From Micromonospora arborensis (GTDB taxonomy: Bacteria; Actinomycetota; Actinomycetes; Mycobacteriales; Micromonosporaceae): a stretch of 64,000 nt of DNA. The notes under the pieces are model-generated. The model made no database searches. It was not told where the DNA came from and was given only the letters and a program-made list of their open reading frames with translations. Position numbers and translations under genes: made by a program. Shown in pieces: positions 21,657 through 29,144 of this stretch. The stretch spans positions 139,705 to 203,704 of the forward strand of contig NZ_PYBV01000003.1 in NCBI RefSeq assembly GCF_003205615.1, in the 5' to 3' direction. Each line of letters opens with the position of its first letter. The stretch's first letter is position 1.

Positions 21657-21896
21657 ATGCGGTTGAACAGCAAGGGCCAGGTCACCATTCCGGCGGCGTT
21701 GCGGGCCCAATACAACCTGCATGAGGGCGACGAGGTTGATGTGGTCGAGGAGGGCGGTGCCCTTCGCATCGTTCGAGTTCACGGTGCCGAAACCCGGGGT
21801 CAGCGTCTCGTCGGCCACATGCGGGGCCGGGGCAGCGCCAAGGAGACCGAGCACATGTCCACCGAAGAGCTGATGGAGATGCTGCGTGGCGAGTGA
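21657..21896 (+). CDS. AbrB/MazE-type antitoxin (VapB-like)
   Basis: The 79-aa protein opens with RLNSKGQVTIPAALR, the SpoVT/AbrB swapped-hairpin signature, followed by GDEVDVVEEGGALRIV. The C-terminal tail (HMSTEELMEMLRG) is a short helix that would wrap the toxin. ATG 21657 has a GGGGGTCGGG purine stretch upstream. Its last 11 bases overlap the PIN toxin gene. Together they form a type II toxin-antitoxin module that probably represses itself through the palindrome just upstream. Confidence 0.85.
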   Translation: MRLNSKGQVTIPAALRAQYNLHEGDEVDVVEEGGALRIVRVHGAETRGQRLVGHMRGRGSAKETEHMSTEELMEMLRGE

Positions 21897-22341
21897 CCGG
21901 CTCCGCGCCGTGCCGTCACTTACACCTGACGCCGTGACGACCCTGGTCGACACCAACGTGCTGCTGGACATCCTCACCGAGGACCCCAAGTGGGCGGACT
22001 GGTCCGGGACGGCCCTCGCCGAGGCCCGCGACGCGGGCAACCTGGTGATCAACCCCATCGTGTACGCCGAGGTGTCGGTCCGTTTCGACCGTATCGAAGA
22101 GCTGGACGAGGCGTTGCCGGCGGGGGACTTCCTGCGCGAGGAGCTTCCGTACCAGGCGGGCTTCCTCGCGGGTAAGGCCTATGCGCGGTATCGGAAACTG
22201 GGCGGCGCGAAGCGGTCGCCGCTGGCCGACTTCTACATCGGCGCCCATGCGGCCGTGTGCCGATACCACCTGCTGACCCGTGATGGGTCGCGATACCGCA
22301 CGTACTTCCCGACCCTGACGCTGACCACACCAGACAACTGA
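21886..22341 (+). CDS. PIN-domain RNase toxin (VapC-like)
   Basis: The 151-aa protein has the PIN acidic residues in order: LVDTNVLLDIL (first Asp), a Glu in VYAEVSVRF, and Asp in ADFYIGAHA with a final TRDGSRYRTYFP. VapC toxins are Mg-dependent RNases, often cleaving tRNA or rRNA. I kept GTG 21886, overlapping the antitoxin by 11 bases. GTG 21934 (protein starting TTLVDTN) would give a more typical PIN N-terminus. It is cotranscribed with the antitoxin. A long hairpin lies just after it. Confidence 0.87.
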   Translation: MASDRLRAVPSLTPDAVTTLVDTNVLLDILTEDPKWADWSGTALAEARDAGNLVINPIVYAEVSVRFDRIEELDEALPAGDFLREELPYQAGFLAGKAYARYRKLGGAKRSPLADFYIGAHAAVCRYHLLTRDGSRYRTYFPTLTLTTPDN

Positions 22342-22375
22342 CCGCCGCTCAATCGTCGTCTGGCCATCCACTACC

Positions 22376-22453
22376 AAGATCCGCGTACTTTCGGTGAAAC
22401 TGCTGCCTCAACGCTCGTCGACCCAGCAACTTCACCGAAGTTGTGCGGATCTT
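22376..22453. repeat. Long imperfect inverted repeat between vapC-like gene and gntR
   Basis: Three matching blocks are arranged symmetrically. AAGATCCGC (22376-22384), TTCGGTGAA (22390-22398) and TGCTG (22401-22405) pair with CAGCA (22424-22428), TTCACCGAA (22431-22439) and GCGGATCTT (22445-22453). Both sides use the same five-base and two-base gaps, giving about 30-base arms and an 18-base loop. It sits between convergent genes. It could act as a bidirectional terminator, though there is no T-run, or be a REP/MITE-like element. Confidence 0.75.
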
Positions 22454-22478
22454 CGCGGTGTGGTTGCCCTCGCCTGGT

Positions 22479-22706
22479 TCAGGAGGGCGGTTGCGGCGCC
22501 ACGAACGAGCCCTTGCCCTGGTGCACCTCGATCCAGCCCCGCTCATCCAGAATCCACAGCGCCCGCTTGATCGGGTTGTCGGACGAGCTGTACTGGCGGG
22601 CGAGTTCCGCGATGGTCGGCAATTTGTCGCCGGGCTTGAGGGTGCCGCCTCGGATCGACGTAGTGATGTCATCGACGACCTGCTCGTAGACAGGCTTGCG
22701 GGGCAT
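22479..22706 (-). CDS. Mini-GntR transcriptional regulator
   Basis: The 75-aa protein is just a GntR winged helix: YEQVVDDITTSIRGGTLKPGDKLPTIAELARQY, a recognition helix region NPIKRALWILDERGW, and a wing ending GKGSFV. No effector domain follows. Such short GntR proteins are common in actinobacterial accessory regions and integrative elements. ATG 22706 has GAGAGG upstream. It is divergent from a small membrane protein/XRE operon whose promoter contains a perfect 14-of-16-base palindrome, a plausible binding site for this protein. Confidence 0.88.
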   Translation of the reverse strand: MPRKPVYEQVVDDITTSIRGGTLKPGDKLPTIAELARQYSSSDNPIKRALWILDERGWIEVHQGKGSFVAPQPPS

Positions 22707-22771
22707 GGTGGGACCACCTCTCGTCAGCCTGTTCAGACTCTCACCATGCGCAACACGGTGTGGACCCTGTG

Positions 22772-22800
22772 TTGACTCTGGCTACTTAGGGTCCTAAGTT
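22772..22800 (+). promoter_or_regulatory. Candidate promoter with 16-bp palindromic operator
   Basis: TTGACT (22772-22777) and TAAGTT (22795-22800) are 17 bases apart, fitting a -35/-10 pair for the downstream plus-strand genes. Between and over the -10 sits ACTTAGG-GT-CCTAAGT (22784-22799), seven-base arms with a two-base centre. A second inverted repeat, CAACAC (22751-22756) and GTGTTG (22769-22774), overlaps the -35. Repressor binding here would block transcription. The neighbouring GntR protein is the obvious candidate. Confidence 0.55.
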
Positions 22801-22966
22801 GGGTCGTGTTAGAGGTTCTCTCGTCAGCAGCGGAGTACCTCAGCCGGGGCGGAGTGGTTCCCCCGTGCCGCCCCGCCCCGGCTCCCCTTCCGATCGCCCG
22901 CCGTCACCCCATCGCCTGCCGTCACCCCATCGCTCGCGGTCGCACATCACCTACGAGGAGGCACAG

Positions 22967-23164
22967 TTGGACGAGCGTCTGCCGGATGGGCCGCTGCCGC
23001 CCGCGTACCCGATTCCCGGTGCCCGGCCGCCGCAGCCGGATGGAGACCGGGTGCCCTGCCCGCCGCACGCGACGCGGGCACCGCTCACCCGGCGGCAGTA
23101 CGCCTACGGCATTGCGATTGCGGTGGTCGTACTCGTGCTGTTTGTGGTTGGGATCCTGCGGTGA
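22967..23164 (+). CDS. Small single-pass membrane protein
   Basis: The 65-aa protein starts at TTG 22967, which has a strong GAGGAGG site four to five bases upstream. A longer open frame from 22799 exists but its extra part is Pro/Ser/Arg junk. The product has a Pro-rich N-terminus with a CPPH segment, then TRRQYAYGIAIAVV starting one hydrophobic helix that ends at the C-terminus (VGILR). That makes a tail-anchored membrane protein. Function is unknown. It lies 16 bases before the XRE regulator and is probably cotranscribed with it. Confidence 0.7.
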   Translation: MDERLPDGPLPPAYPIPGARPPQPDGDRVPCPPHATRAPLTRRQYAYGIAIAVVVLVLFVVGILR

Positions 23165-23180
23165 GCGGGACGGGCCGGCG

Positions 23181-24488
23181 GTGAACGAGCTGCCGGTGGG
23201 TCGCCGGGTCGCCCAGTGGCGGGTGCGGCGGAACATGACGCAGCAGCAGTTCGCCGACCGTCTCGGCAAGTCGAAGAGCTGGGTGGACAAGGTCGAGCGT
23301 GGGGTACGCCGGCTGGAGCGGGTGTCCAACCTTCGGGAGATCGCCGAAACGCTCCGCATCGACGTGGAGGTCCTGCTGGCCGCCCGGCCCACGCGGCCGG
23401 CTCCGGTCGCCACAGGGGTGGACGGGATCCGGACGGCGCTGGCCTGCTACCACCTGCCGGGCTCGACCCGGCCGCCGAACTTCGAAGAGGTGCGGGCACG
23501 GCTGGACCACGCCGAGCAGTGTTATCAGCATGCCCGGTACCCGGCGCTGCTCGCCCTGCTGCCCGGCCTGCTCGATGCCGCCCGCGAGGCGCATGCCGCT
23601 CGCCCGGGTGCGACCGACGCTCTGCTGGTGTCGGTGTACGCGCTCATCGCCCTGGTGTTGGTGAAGGTCGACCAGGGGGAGTTGGCCTGGCTGGCCGCCG
23701 ACCGTGGGATGGCCGCCGCCCTGGCAACTCACGATCCCCGGATGGCCGCCGTCGCCACCGTGTCACTGAGCCAGGCACTGCGGTCCCGTGGTCGGCGGCG
23801 GTCCGCACTGGATGCCGCGCTCGCCGCCGCCGACCGCATCGGCGCGCCCCGGTTCGGCGCTGAGTCCTCGGTCAGCGCGTCGCTGCGCGGGACGCTGCTC
23901 CTCCAGGCGGCCCTCGCCGCCGCAGGCGGGGGAGACGAACGCGGCGCCCGCCAGGCGCTCGACCAGGCCACCGAGATCGCCCGGCGCGTCGGGGCGGACG
24001 GGGGCGGTGCTGACTGCGGAGCCGGCAGCGGTAGCAGCGAAGGCCGTGGTGGTGCGGGCTCCGGTGGCGGTGGCTTCAGCGGTGCGGGCTTCGGTGGCGC
24101 GGGGTTCAGCGGTGCGGGCTTCAGCGGTGCGGGCTTCAGTGGCGGTGGCTTCGGGCGGGCCGCGGTCGAGGCGGCTCGGGTGGTGGCCGACGCGGCACTC
24201 GGCGACGTCGCAACGGCGACACGGCGGCACGAGCGGCTGGTGGCCGGCGACGAGTGGCGGTGGCTGCCGCCCGAGCACCGGGCCGCGTACCTCCTTGATG
24301 TAGCCCGCGCTCACGCCCTGGCCGGCGACCTGCTCAGGGCAGGCCGGACGCTGCTCGACGCGGAACGCACCGCCCACAGCGAGGTGCACCACCGACCGGC
24401 CGTACGGAAGCTGGTCGCCGTCGTGTCGCGGTCCGCCGATGCGCCCGCCGGCCTGGCGCAACTCGCCGCCACCCTCCGTGTCGGGTGA
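23181..24488 (+). CDS. XRE-family regulator with TPR-like domain and pentapeptide-like insert
   Basis: The 435-aa protein has an N-terminal XRE helix-turn-helix (residues 7-60: RRVAQWRVRRNMTQQQFADR, then KSKSWVDKVERGVR). A helical TPR-like region follows from about 95 to the end, as in many actinobacterial regulators of unknown signal. A Gly-rich insert at about 270-327 breaks the helical region and ends in six five-residue repeats (GFSGA type). The start GTG 23181 follows the small membrane protein closely. The repeat-bearing insert is unusual, and without it the protein would be an ordinary regulator of about 380 aa. Confidence 0.85.
   Translation: MNELPVGRRVAQWRVRRNMTQQQFADRLGKSKSWVDKVERGVRRLERVSNLREIAETLRIDVEVLLAARPTRPAPVATGVDGIRTALACYHLPGSTRPPNFEEVRARLDHAEQCYQHARYPALLALLPGLLDAAREAHAARPGATDALLVSVYALIALVLVKVDQGELAWLAADRGMAAALATHDPRMAAVATVSLSQALRSRGRRRSALDAALAAADRIGAPRFGAESSVSASLRGTLLLQAALAAAGGGDERGARQALDQATEIARRVGADGGGADCGAGSGSSEGRGGAGSGGGGFSGAGFGGAGFSGAGFSGAGFSGGGFGRAAVEAARVVADAALGDVATATRRHERLVAGDEWRWLPPEHRAAYLLDVARAHALAGDLLRAGRTLLDAERTAHSEVHHRPAVRKLVAVVSRSADAPAGLAQLAATLRVG
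24072..24161 (+). repeat. Six 15-bp tandem repeats inside the XRE/TPR gene
   Basis: Units of 15 bases start at 24072, 24087, 24102, 24117, 24132 and 24147. Each is a variant of GGCTTCAGCGGTGCG and encodes GFSGA, GFGGA, GFSGA, GFSGA, GFSGG, GFGRA. Read in register as AGFSG, they approach the pentapeptide-repeat pattern [A/S/T]-[D/N]-[L/F]-[S/T/R]-G, lacking only the D/N. In-frame unit length means copy number could vary without a frameshift. Confidence 0.9.
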
Positions 24489-24641
24489 CGTCGGGCGAAC
24501 TCGGCGCGCGGACCGCCTTGACGACGGGCCTGACTGGTCGACGGCCTCGTCACCGCGTCTACTCCTGCTGTCCGACTCCTTTGGAAGCGACCTGATGCGG
24601 CGACCTCGGGCAGGGGGAGATCAGATGCGAGATGGAGCAGA

Positions 24642-25313
24642 TCAGGAGTGGGCCGGTGGGAGGACGCCGAGGGCCATCGCGGTGGTGACGGCGGCGGTGC
24701 GGTCGCTGACGTCGAGTTTGTTGAAGGCGCGGAGCAGGTGGGTCTTCACGGTGGCCTCGGTGATGTGCAGGACGCGGCCGATGTCGGCGTTGGTGTGGCC
24801 GGTGGCGACCAGGGACAGGACCTGCACCTCGCGGGCCGAGAGGATCGGGGTGGTGGCGGGGCGGGGCGGGTTGCGGACCTGCTGGACGAGGCGGCCGGCG
24901 ACGGACGGGGTGAGGACGGTCTCGCCGCGGGCGGCGGCGCGGATGGCGGCCGTGAGGTCGGTGCGAGTGGCGTCCTTGAGGAGGTACCCGCAGGCGCCCG
25001 CTTCGACGGCGCGGAGGATGTCGGCGTCGGTGTCGTAGGTGGTGAGGACGACGACCCGGGTCTGTGGCAGCGCGGCGAGGATGCGGTCGGTGGCGCCGGG
25101 GCCATCGAGGCCGGGCATCCGCAGGTCCATGAGGATGACGTCGGGGTGGTGGGTGTGCGCGGCGGTGACGGCCTCCTCGCCGGAGCCGGCCTCGCCGACG
25201 ACGGTCAGATCGGGTTCGGATTCGAGCATGCCGCGCAGGCCGTCGCGGACGACGGGATGATCGTCGACCAGCAGGATGCGGATCATGGCAGCTTCGCTGG
25301 ACGCGTGGGTCAT
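24642..25313 (-). CDS. NarL/FixJ-type response regulator
   Basis: The 223-aa protein (from ATG 25313) has a receiver domain with DD at residues 17-18, phospho-acceptor D63 in LMDLRMPG, the switch Thr in VVLTTYDTD and Lys in YLLKDATR. A LuxR-type helix-turn-helix follows (about 155-215, LSAREVQVLSLVATG...ADIGRVLHITEATVKTHL is the pattern). It would be phosphorylated by the adjacent kinase and probably regulates the ABC exporter operon. In the sequence as given it is also in frame with the kinase because of a C8 tract. If that tract were C7, the kinase TGA and this ATG would overlap as ATGA. ATG 25286 (MIRILL) is another possible start. Confidence 0.9.
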   Translation of the reverse strand: MTHASSEAAMIRILLVDDHPVVRDGLRGMLESEPDLTVVGEAGSGEEAVTAAHTHHPDVILMDLRMPGLDGPGATDRILAALPQTRVVVLTTYDTDADILRAVEAGACGYLLKDATRTDLTAAIRAAARGETVLTPSVAGRLVQQVRNPPRPATTPILSAREVQVLSLVATGHTNADIGRVLHITEATVKTHLLRAFNKLDVSDRTAAVTTAMALGVLPPAHS

Positions 25314-26432
25314 GAGAGCTCGACCTTGACGGTGGTGCCGACGCCGGGGGGGGCTGTCGACGCGACACGCGCCGCCGGCTTGTTCGACCCGCTGGCGCAT
25401 GCCGGCGAGCCCAAATCCAGAGACGGAGCCGGGCGCAGGAGCGGCGAAGCCGACGCCGTCGTCGACGACCGTCAGCACGACACCGGTGCCGGCCGTCGTG
25501 AGCTGAACGTCGACGGTGGTGGCGTTCGCGTGTTTGCGAATGTTGGTGAGGGCCTCCTGCAGGCAGCGCAGCAGCACGACCTGCGACGCGGTCGGCAGTT
25601 CGGCAAGACGCTCGTCGAGGTGGCAGGCGGTGCGGATCCCGGTCTGCGACGCGAGCCGGGACAGCTGCCGACGTACGGCGTCGCCGAGGCCGGACGTGTG
25701 CAGGTCGGCGGGACTGAGGGCGGCAACGAGAGCACGGGCCTCGGCCAGGTTCTCGCGAGCGGTGTCGGCGACCTGCGTGAGGCGGTGCTGAACGGTAGCC
25801 GGATCGGTGGTGGTTTCGGCGGCTTGGGCGAGGGTGATGATGCTGGCGAAGCCCTGGGCAAGGGTGTCGTGGATTTCGGCGGCGAGGCGGGCTCGTTCGG
25901 CGGCGACGCCGGCCTCGTGGGAGAGGTGGGCGACCTCGGCGCGGCTGGCGGACAACTCGGCGATCATCACGGCACGTTCCTCGTTCTGGGCGGTGATGCG
26001 ATTGATGGAGGTGCCGGCTACGACGGCGAACACGAGGCCGAGCACGGTGAGCGGCACCAAGCCGTGAACCTTGGCCAGAGTGCCGTCGCGGAGCAGGGCG
26101 ATCGGTATCGGCAGCAGGTCGAGTGCCGCGACGGCGCCGATCGCGGAACGCAACGGCAGCGCCGCGAACAACATCGCCCCCCAGGCGAACAGCGCGAACG
26201 ATGCGGTGTGGTCGAGCCAGACGGCGGTGAGGTGCAGCAATCCGAGAACGGTGGCGAAGAGCCATCCGGAGAGCGGTAACCGCCGCAGCGCCGCATACCA
26301 GGCGAGGCAGAGCACGAGCAGGATCGAGGCGGCCGGGGCGCTCAGGACGCCGGGGGCCCGGTCGACGAGCATGAAGCCGACGACCGCCCCCACCACGACG
26401 ATGTAGAGCAGATCCCAGAGCGAAAGTGTCAC
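25310..26432 (-). CDS. DesK/NarL-type sensor histidine kinase, C-terminus frameshifted
   Basis: The kinase starts at GTG 26432, overlapping the permease stop (GTGA). About five membrane helices (5-140) precede a HisKA_3 domain with phospho-acceptor H188 in EIHDT. A HATPase domain follows with N-box EALTNIRKHAN, DDGVGF and GFGLAGMRQRV. After VDSPP an eight-base G run (25346-25353 on the plus strand) shifts the frame. Removing one base gives the normal ending GVGTTVKVELS and a TGA at 25310, for 373 aa. As written, the frame instead continues through the response regulator to 24642, as a 596-aa fusion. This may be real slippage or an assembly error. Confidence 0.85.
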
Positions 26433-27226
26433 CGGCGCGACCACCGGAACGTCAGCAGGCTCAGCACCAGGCCGATCACGCACCACGCGAGCAGCACCAG
26501 AGCGGTTCTGCCGGGCTCCCATGAGCCTGCCACCTCCTCTGAGGCGAGGGCGTCGGGCAGGAACACCGAGCGGAACCCCTGCCCCATCCACTTGACGGGG
26601 AACAGCGCCGAGACGTTGACCATCGCCGAGGGCAGCGCGGCGATGTGCACGAAGATGCCGGACGTGAACTGCAGGACGAGCACGGGAAGGTTGAGCACCG
26701 CCGGCGCGCTGCGGGCCGAGCTGGCCAGGGAACTCGCGGCGATGCCCAGCAGGGTACAGGCGACCACCGACAACACCATCAGCCAGGCGAACGTGACCCA
26801 GTGCGAGACATCGGCGGGTAGCGGCAGGTCGAACATCAGTACGCCGACGAGCAGCAGCAGCGCGACTTCGAAGATGGCGGCGAAGAAGACCAGCACGATC
26901 TTCCCGAGGAAGTAGGCGCCGGCGGTGACCGGCGTACCCCGCAGGCGTTTGAGGGTGCCGTCCCCGCGGTCGACGGCGATGCCGATACCCATGCTGATGA
27001 AGGCGGTGGACAGGATGCCGTAGGCGATCATGCCGGCGGCGAAGACCTGGCTGTGCGTGGTCGGTGAGCCGGGCATGACGGGCGTGTCGAAGATCAAGCC
27101 GAGCAGGATCGTGAGCAGCGCCGGGAACGCGAACGTGAAGATGACCGCGTCCTTCTGCCGGATCAGCTGGAGGACCTCGATGTAGCCCCGGGAGCGGCCG
27201 TTCGAGAGCACGGATGGCATGGTCAT
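26429..27226 (-). CDS. ABC-2 type exporter permease
   Basis: The 265-aa membrane protein has about six hydrophobic segments. The ABC-2 pattern is clear: a cytoplasmic N-terminus, a long periplasmic-side loop after the first helix, and the LKRLRGTPVTAGAYFLGK motif after the second helix, typical of drug/lipid exporter permeases. ATG 27226 overlaps the ATPase stop (ATGA) and its own stop overlaps the kinase start. The four genes (ATPase, permease, kinase, regulator) form one coupled operon, like exporter systems that the two-component pair controls. The substrate is unknown. Confidence 0.92.
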   Translation of the reverse strand: MTMPSVLSNGRSRGYIEVLQLIRQKDAVIFTFAFPALLTILLGLIFDTPVMPGSPTTHSQVFAAGMIAYGILSTAFISMGIGIAVDRGDGTLKRLRGTPVTAGAYFLGKIVLVFFAAIFEVALLLLVGVLMFDLPLPADVSHWVTFAWLMVLSVVACTLLGIAASSLASSARSAPAVLNLPVLVLQFTSGIFVHIAALPSAMVNVSALFPVKWMGQGFRSVFLPDALASEEVAGSWEPGRTALVLLAWCVIGLVLSLLTFRWSRR

Positions 27227-28050
27227 GACCGGGCTCCGATCAGGTCGAGGTAGACGTCCTCCAGGTTGGGGCGGCGGACTTGCAGGTCGGTCATGTCCGG
27301 GCCGGCCTGCGCGATGACGGTGTTGGGTGAGTCGGTGCGGACCTCGTGCAGGCCGGCGCCGTCGCGCCAGGTGACTGTCGCTTGCGCGTGGGCGAGGCCG
27401 CCGACGGTGGATGGTGTACCCGCGGCGACGATCCGCCCGCCGACCATGATGGCGAGCCGGCCGGCCAGGGCGGCGGCCTCGTCGAGATAGTGGGTGGTGA
27501 GCAGGATCGTGGTTCCATCCGCGGCGAGGGAGCGGATCAGAGCCCAGAACTGCCGGCGGGCCTCCGGGTCGAACCCAGTGGTCGGTTCGTCGAGGAACAC
27601 CAACTCCGGGTGGCCGACGATGCCCAGCGCCACGTCGACACGGCGCCGCTGCCCGCCGGACAACGACCTGATCCGCGCGTCTGCCTTGGCCGCCAGCCCG
27701 ACGGCGGAGATGACCTCCTCCGGGTCGCGGGGCGAGGGGTAGTAGCCGGCGAAGTGCCGGACGGTCTCCCGGACCGTGAGGTCGCCGGCATCGGTGGCCG
27801 ACTGCAGCACGATGCCGATCCGGGACCGCCACCGCCGTCCAGCCGTGCCGGGATCCTCCCCCAGGACCCGAACGTCGCCGCCGTCGCGGCGACGGTGGCC
27901 TTCGAGGATCTCGATGGTGGTGCTCTTACCGGCGCCGTTGGGGCCGAGCAGCGCAAAGACCTCGCCACCGTCGACGGACATGTCGATTCCGTCGATTGCG
28001 GCCGTGCCACCGTACGTCTTACGGAGGCCGTGAACTTCGATCGGTGTCAT
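27223..28050 (-). CDS. ABC exporter ATP-binding protein
   Basis: The 275-aa protein has Walker A GPNGAGKST (about residues 36-44), the Q-loop in VLQSATDAG, signature LSGGQRRRV, Walker B VFLDEPTTGFDP and the switch His in LLTTHYLDEA. It is the CcmA/DrrA type. The C-terminal extension of about 60 residues is usual for ABC-2 partners. ATG 28050 lacks a clear ribosome site. Longer upstream reading is antisense-like and not supported. It is the first gene of the four-gene operon and powers the adjacent permease. Confidence 0.95.
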   Translation of the reverse strand: MTPIEVHGLRKTYGGTAAIDGIDMSVDGGEVFALLGPNGAGKSTTIEILEGHRRRDGGDVRVLGEDPGTAGRRWRSRIGIVLQSATDAGDLTVRETVRHFAGYYPSPRDPEEVISAVGLAAKADARIRSLSGGQRRRVDVALGIVGHPELVFLDEPTTGFDPEARRQFWALIRSLAADGTTILLTTHYLDEAAALAGRLAIMVGGRIVAAGTPSTVGGLAHAQATVTWRDGAGLHEVRTDSPNTVIAQAGPDMTDLQVRRPNLEDVYLDLIGARS

Positions 28051-28246
28051 GGGAATCAGCAAAGCCGGAACCCCACCCGCCCCGGGACGACCGGAGGACT
28101 GACCCGGGCTGTCAACCAGTCGACGGACACCGGCCGGCGGACCCGGTCTGCCGGCGCTGGCCCGGCGCCGTCGAAATGGGGTAAACACCAACTCATCGAC
28201 GATATTCGGTGGCGGGTGCGGGTGGGCGCTCTGCGATCATGGCCGG

Positions 28247-28807
28247 GTGGTGACCGGCGGGAGCGACGACAACGTCATTTTCCGGCGTGCCGGAGTCGAC
28301 GACACGCCCGAGGTGCTCATCGTGCTCGATGAGGCGGCGGCATGGCTGCGGGAACGCGGTATCAGTCAATGGCCCGCACGTTTCGAGCCATCCTGGATCG
28401 AAGACGCGATTCGCCGCGGCGAGACCTGGCTGATCGAGATCAACAACGAGACCGCCGGGACTGTCACGCTGGACTGGGTCGATCCCATCTGGGCCGACGT
28501 CGGCGGGCAAGCCGCGTACGTCCACAGGATGGCAGTGCGTCGTTGGGCCGGCGGCCTCGGCGCCGTCATTCTGGGGTGGGCTGCGGACACCGCACTCCAT
28601 CGCAGCCGGCACGCCCTACGCCTGGATTGCGTGGCCTCCAACCTCCGGTTATGCGCCTACTACGAGGCGTCCGGCTTCGTTCATCGTGGTGACGTGGCCG
28701 TGGGAGGTGCTCCGGGGCAGCGGGAACAGCAAGGCCCCGTCACCACGGTCAGCCGTTATGAACTGCCGCTACACGCTGCGGGTAAGACCCAGCACAGCAT
28801 GCTCTGA
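28247..28807 (+). CDS. GNAT acetyltransferase with a TTA codon
   Basis: The 186-aa protein fits the GNAT fold: an N-terminal IFRRAGVDDTPEVL strand-helix, a central YVHRMAVRRWAGGLGAVIL segment (acetyl-CoA loop, somewhat degenerate), then LRLDCVASNLRLCAYYEASGF, the usual motif B with N and Y. The substrate is unknown. The start GTG 28247 is preceded by GGCCGG and has only a weak site, and GTG 28250 is adjacent. Codon 135 (28649-28651) is TTA, rare in such GC-rich genomes and in streptomycetes read by the developmental bldA tRNA. It stands alone, divergent from the ABC operon. Confidence 0.83.
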   Translation: MVTGGSDDNVIFRRAGVDDTPEVLIVLDEAAAWLRERGISQWPARFEPSWIEDAIRRGETWLIEINNETAGTVTLDWVDPIWADVGGQAAYVHRMAVRRWAGGLGAVILGWAADTALHRSRHALRLDCVASNLRLCAYYEASGFVHRGDVAVGGAPGQREQQGPVTTVSRYELPLHAAGKTQHSML

Positions 28808-28882
28808 CTGTGAAACACCGCCCCGGGCCTCTCCTGCCGATCATGGATCGGTGCGGCAGGGCGTCTTGGCTAGAGTCTCGCT

Positions 28883-29125
28883 GTGGTTGTGGTCGACATA
28901 GTGGAGAAGTTCGGTGTGGACGATGTCCTCGAATGCTCATGGGAGCTGCCAGCAGAGGTCATCGAGCCGCTGCGCGCGCATGTTGAGGTGACGCCCGGCG
29001 GGTGGGTCGTGGACGTGTGGCCCGTGACAGCGCCGCTTGCCGCCATCGTGCAGCCTTGGGTTGATGAGCCCATCGATGTCGGTTCGGATTCCTGGTTCGT
29101 CAGCTCTGCGCAAGCCACAGCGTGA
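28883..29125 (+). CDS. Small acidic protein of unknown function (DUF7683-like)
   Basis: The 80-aa acidic protein starts with VVVDIVEKFGVDDVLECSW and contains paired W and P residues in its second half (VDVWPV, QPWVDEP). I think it resembles small actinobacterial proteins called DUF7683, but this is a weak memory-based match. It has no membrane segment. GTG 28883 is used, and no clear ribosome site is visible. Its end lies next to a degraded IS fragment, so the gene could have been trimmed at its 3' side. Confidence 0.55.
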   Translation: MVVVDIVEKFGVDDVLECSWELPAEVIEPLRAHVEVTPGGWVVDVWPVTAPLAAIVQPWVDEPIDVGSDSWFVSSAQATA

Positions 29126-29144
29126 GGCGAGTCATCGGGTCATC

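Noticed and set aside
22799..22966. Longer N-terminus for the 65-aa membrane protein
   Set aside because: Pro/Ser/Arg-rich and starts inside the promoter region; the TTG at 22967 has a strong GAGGAGG site.
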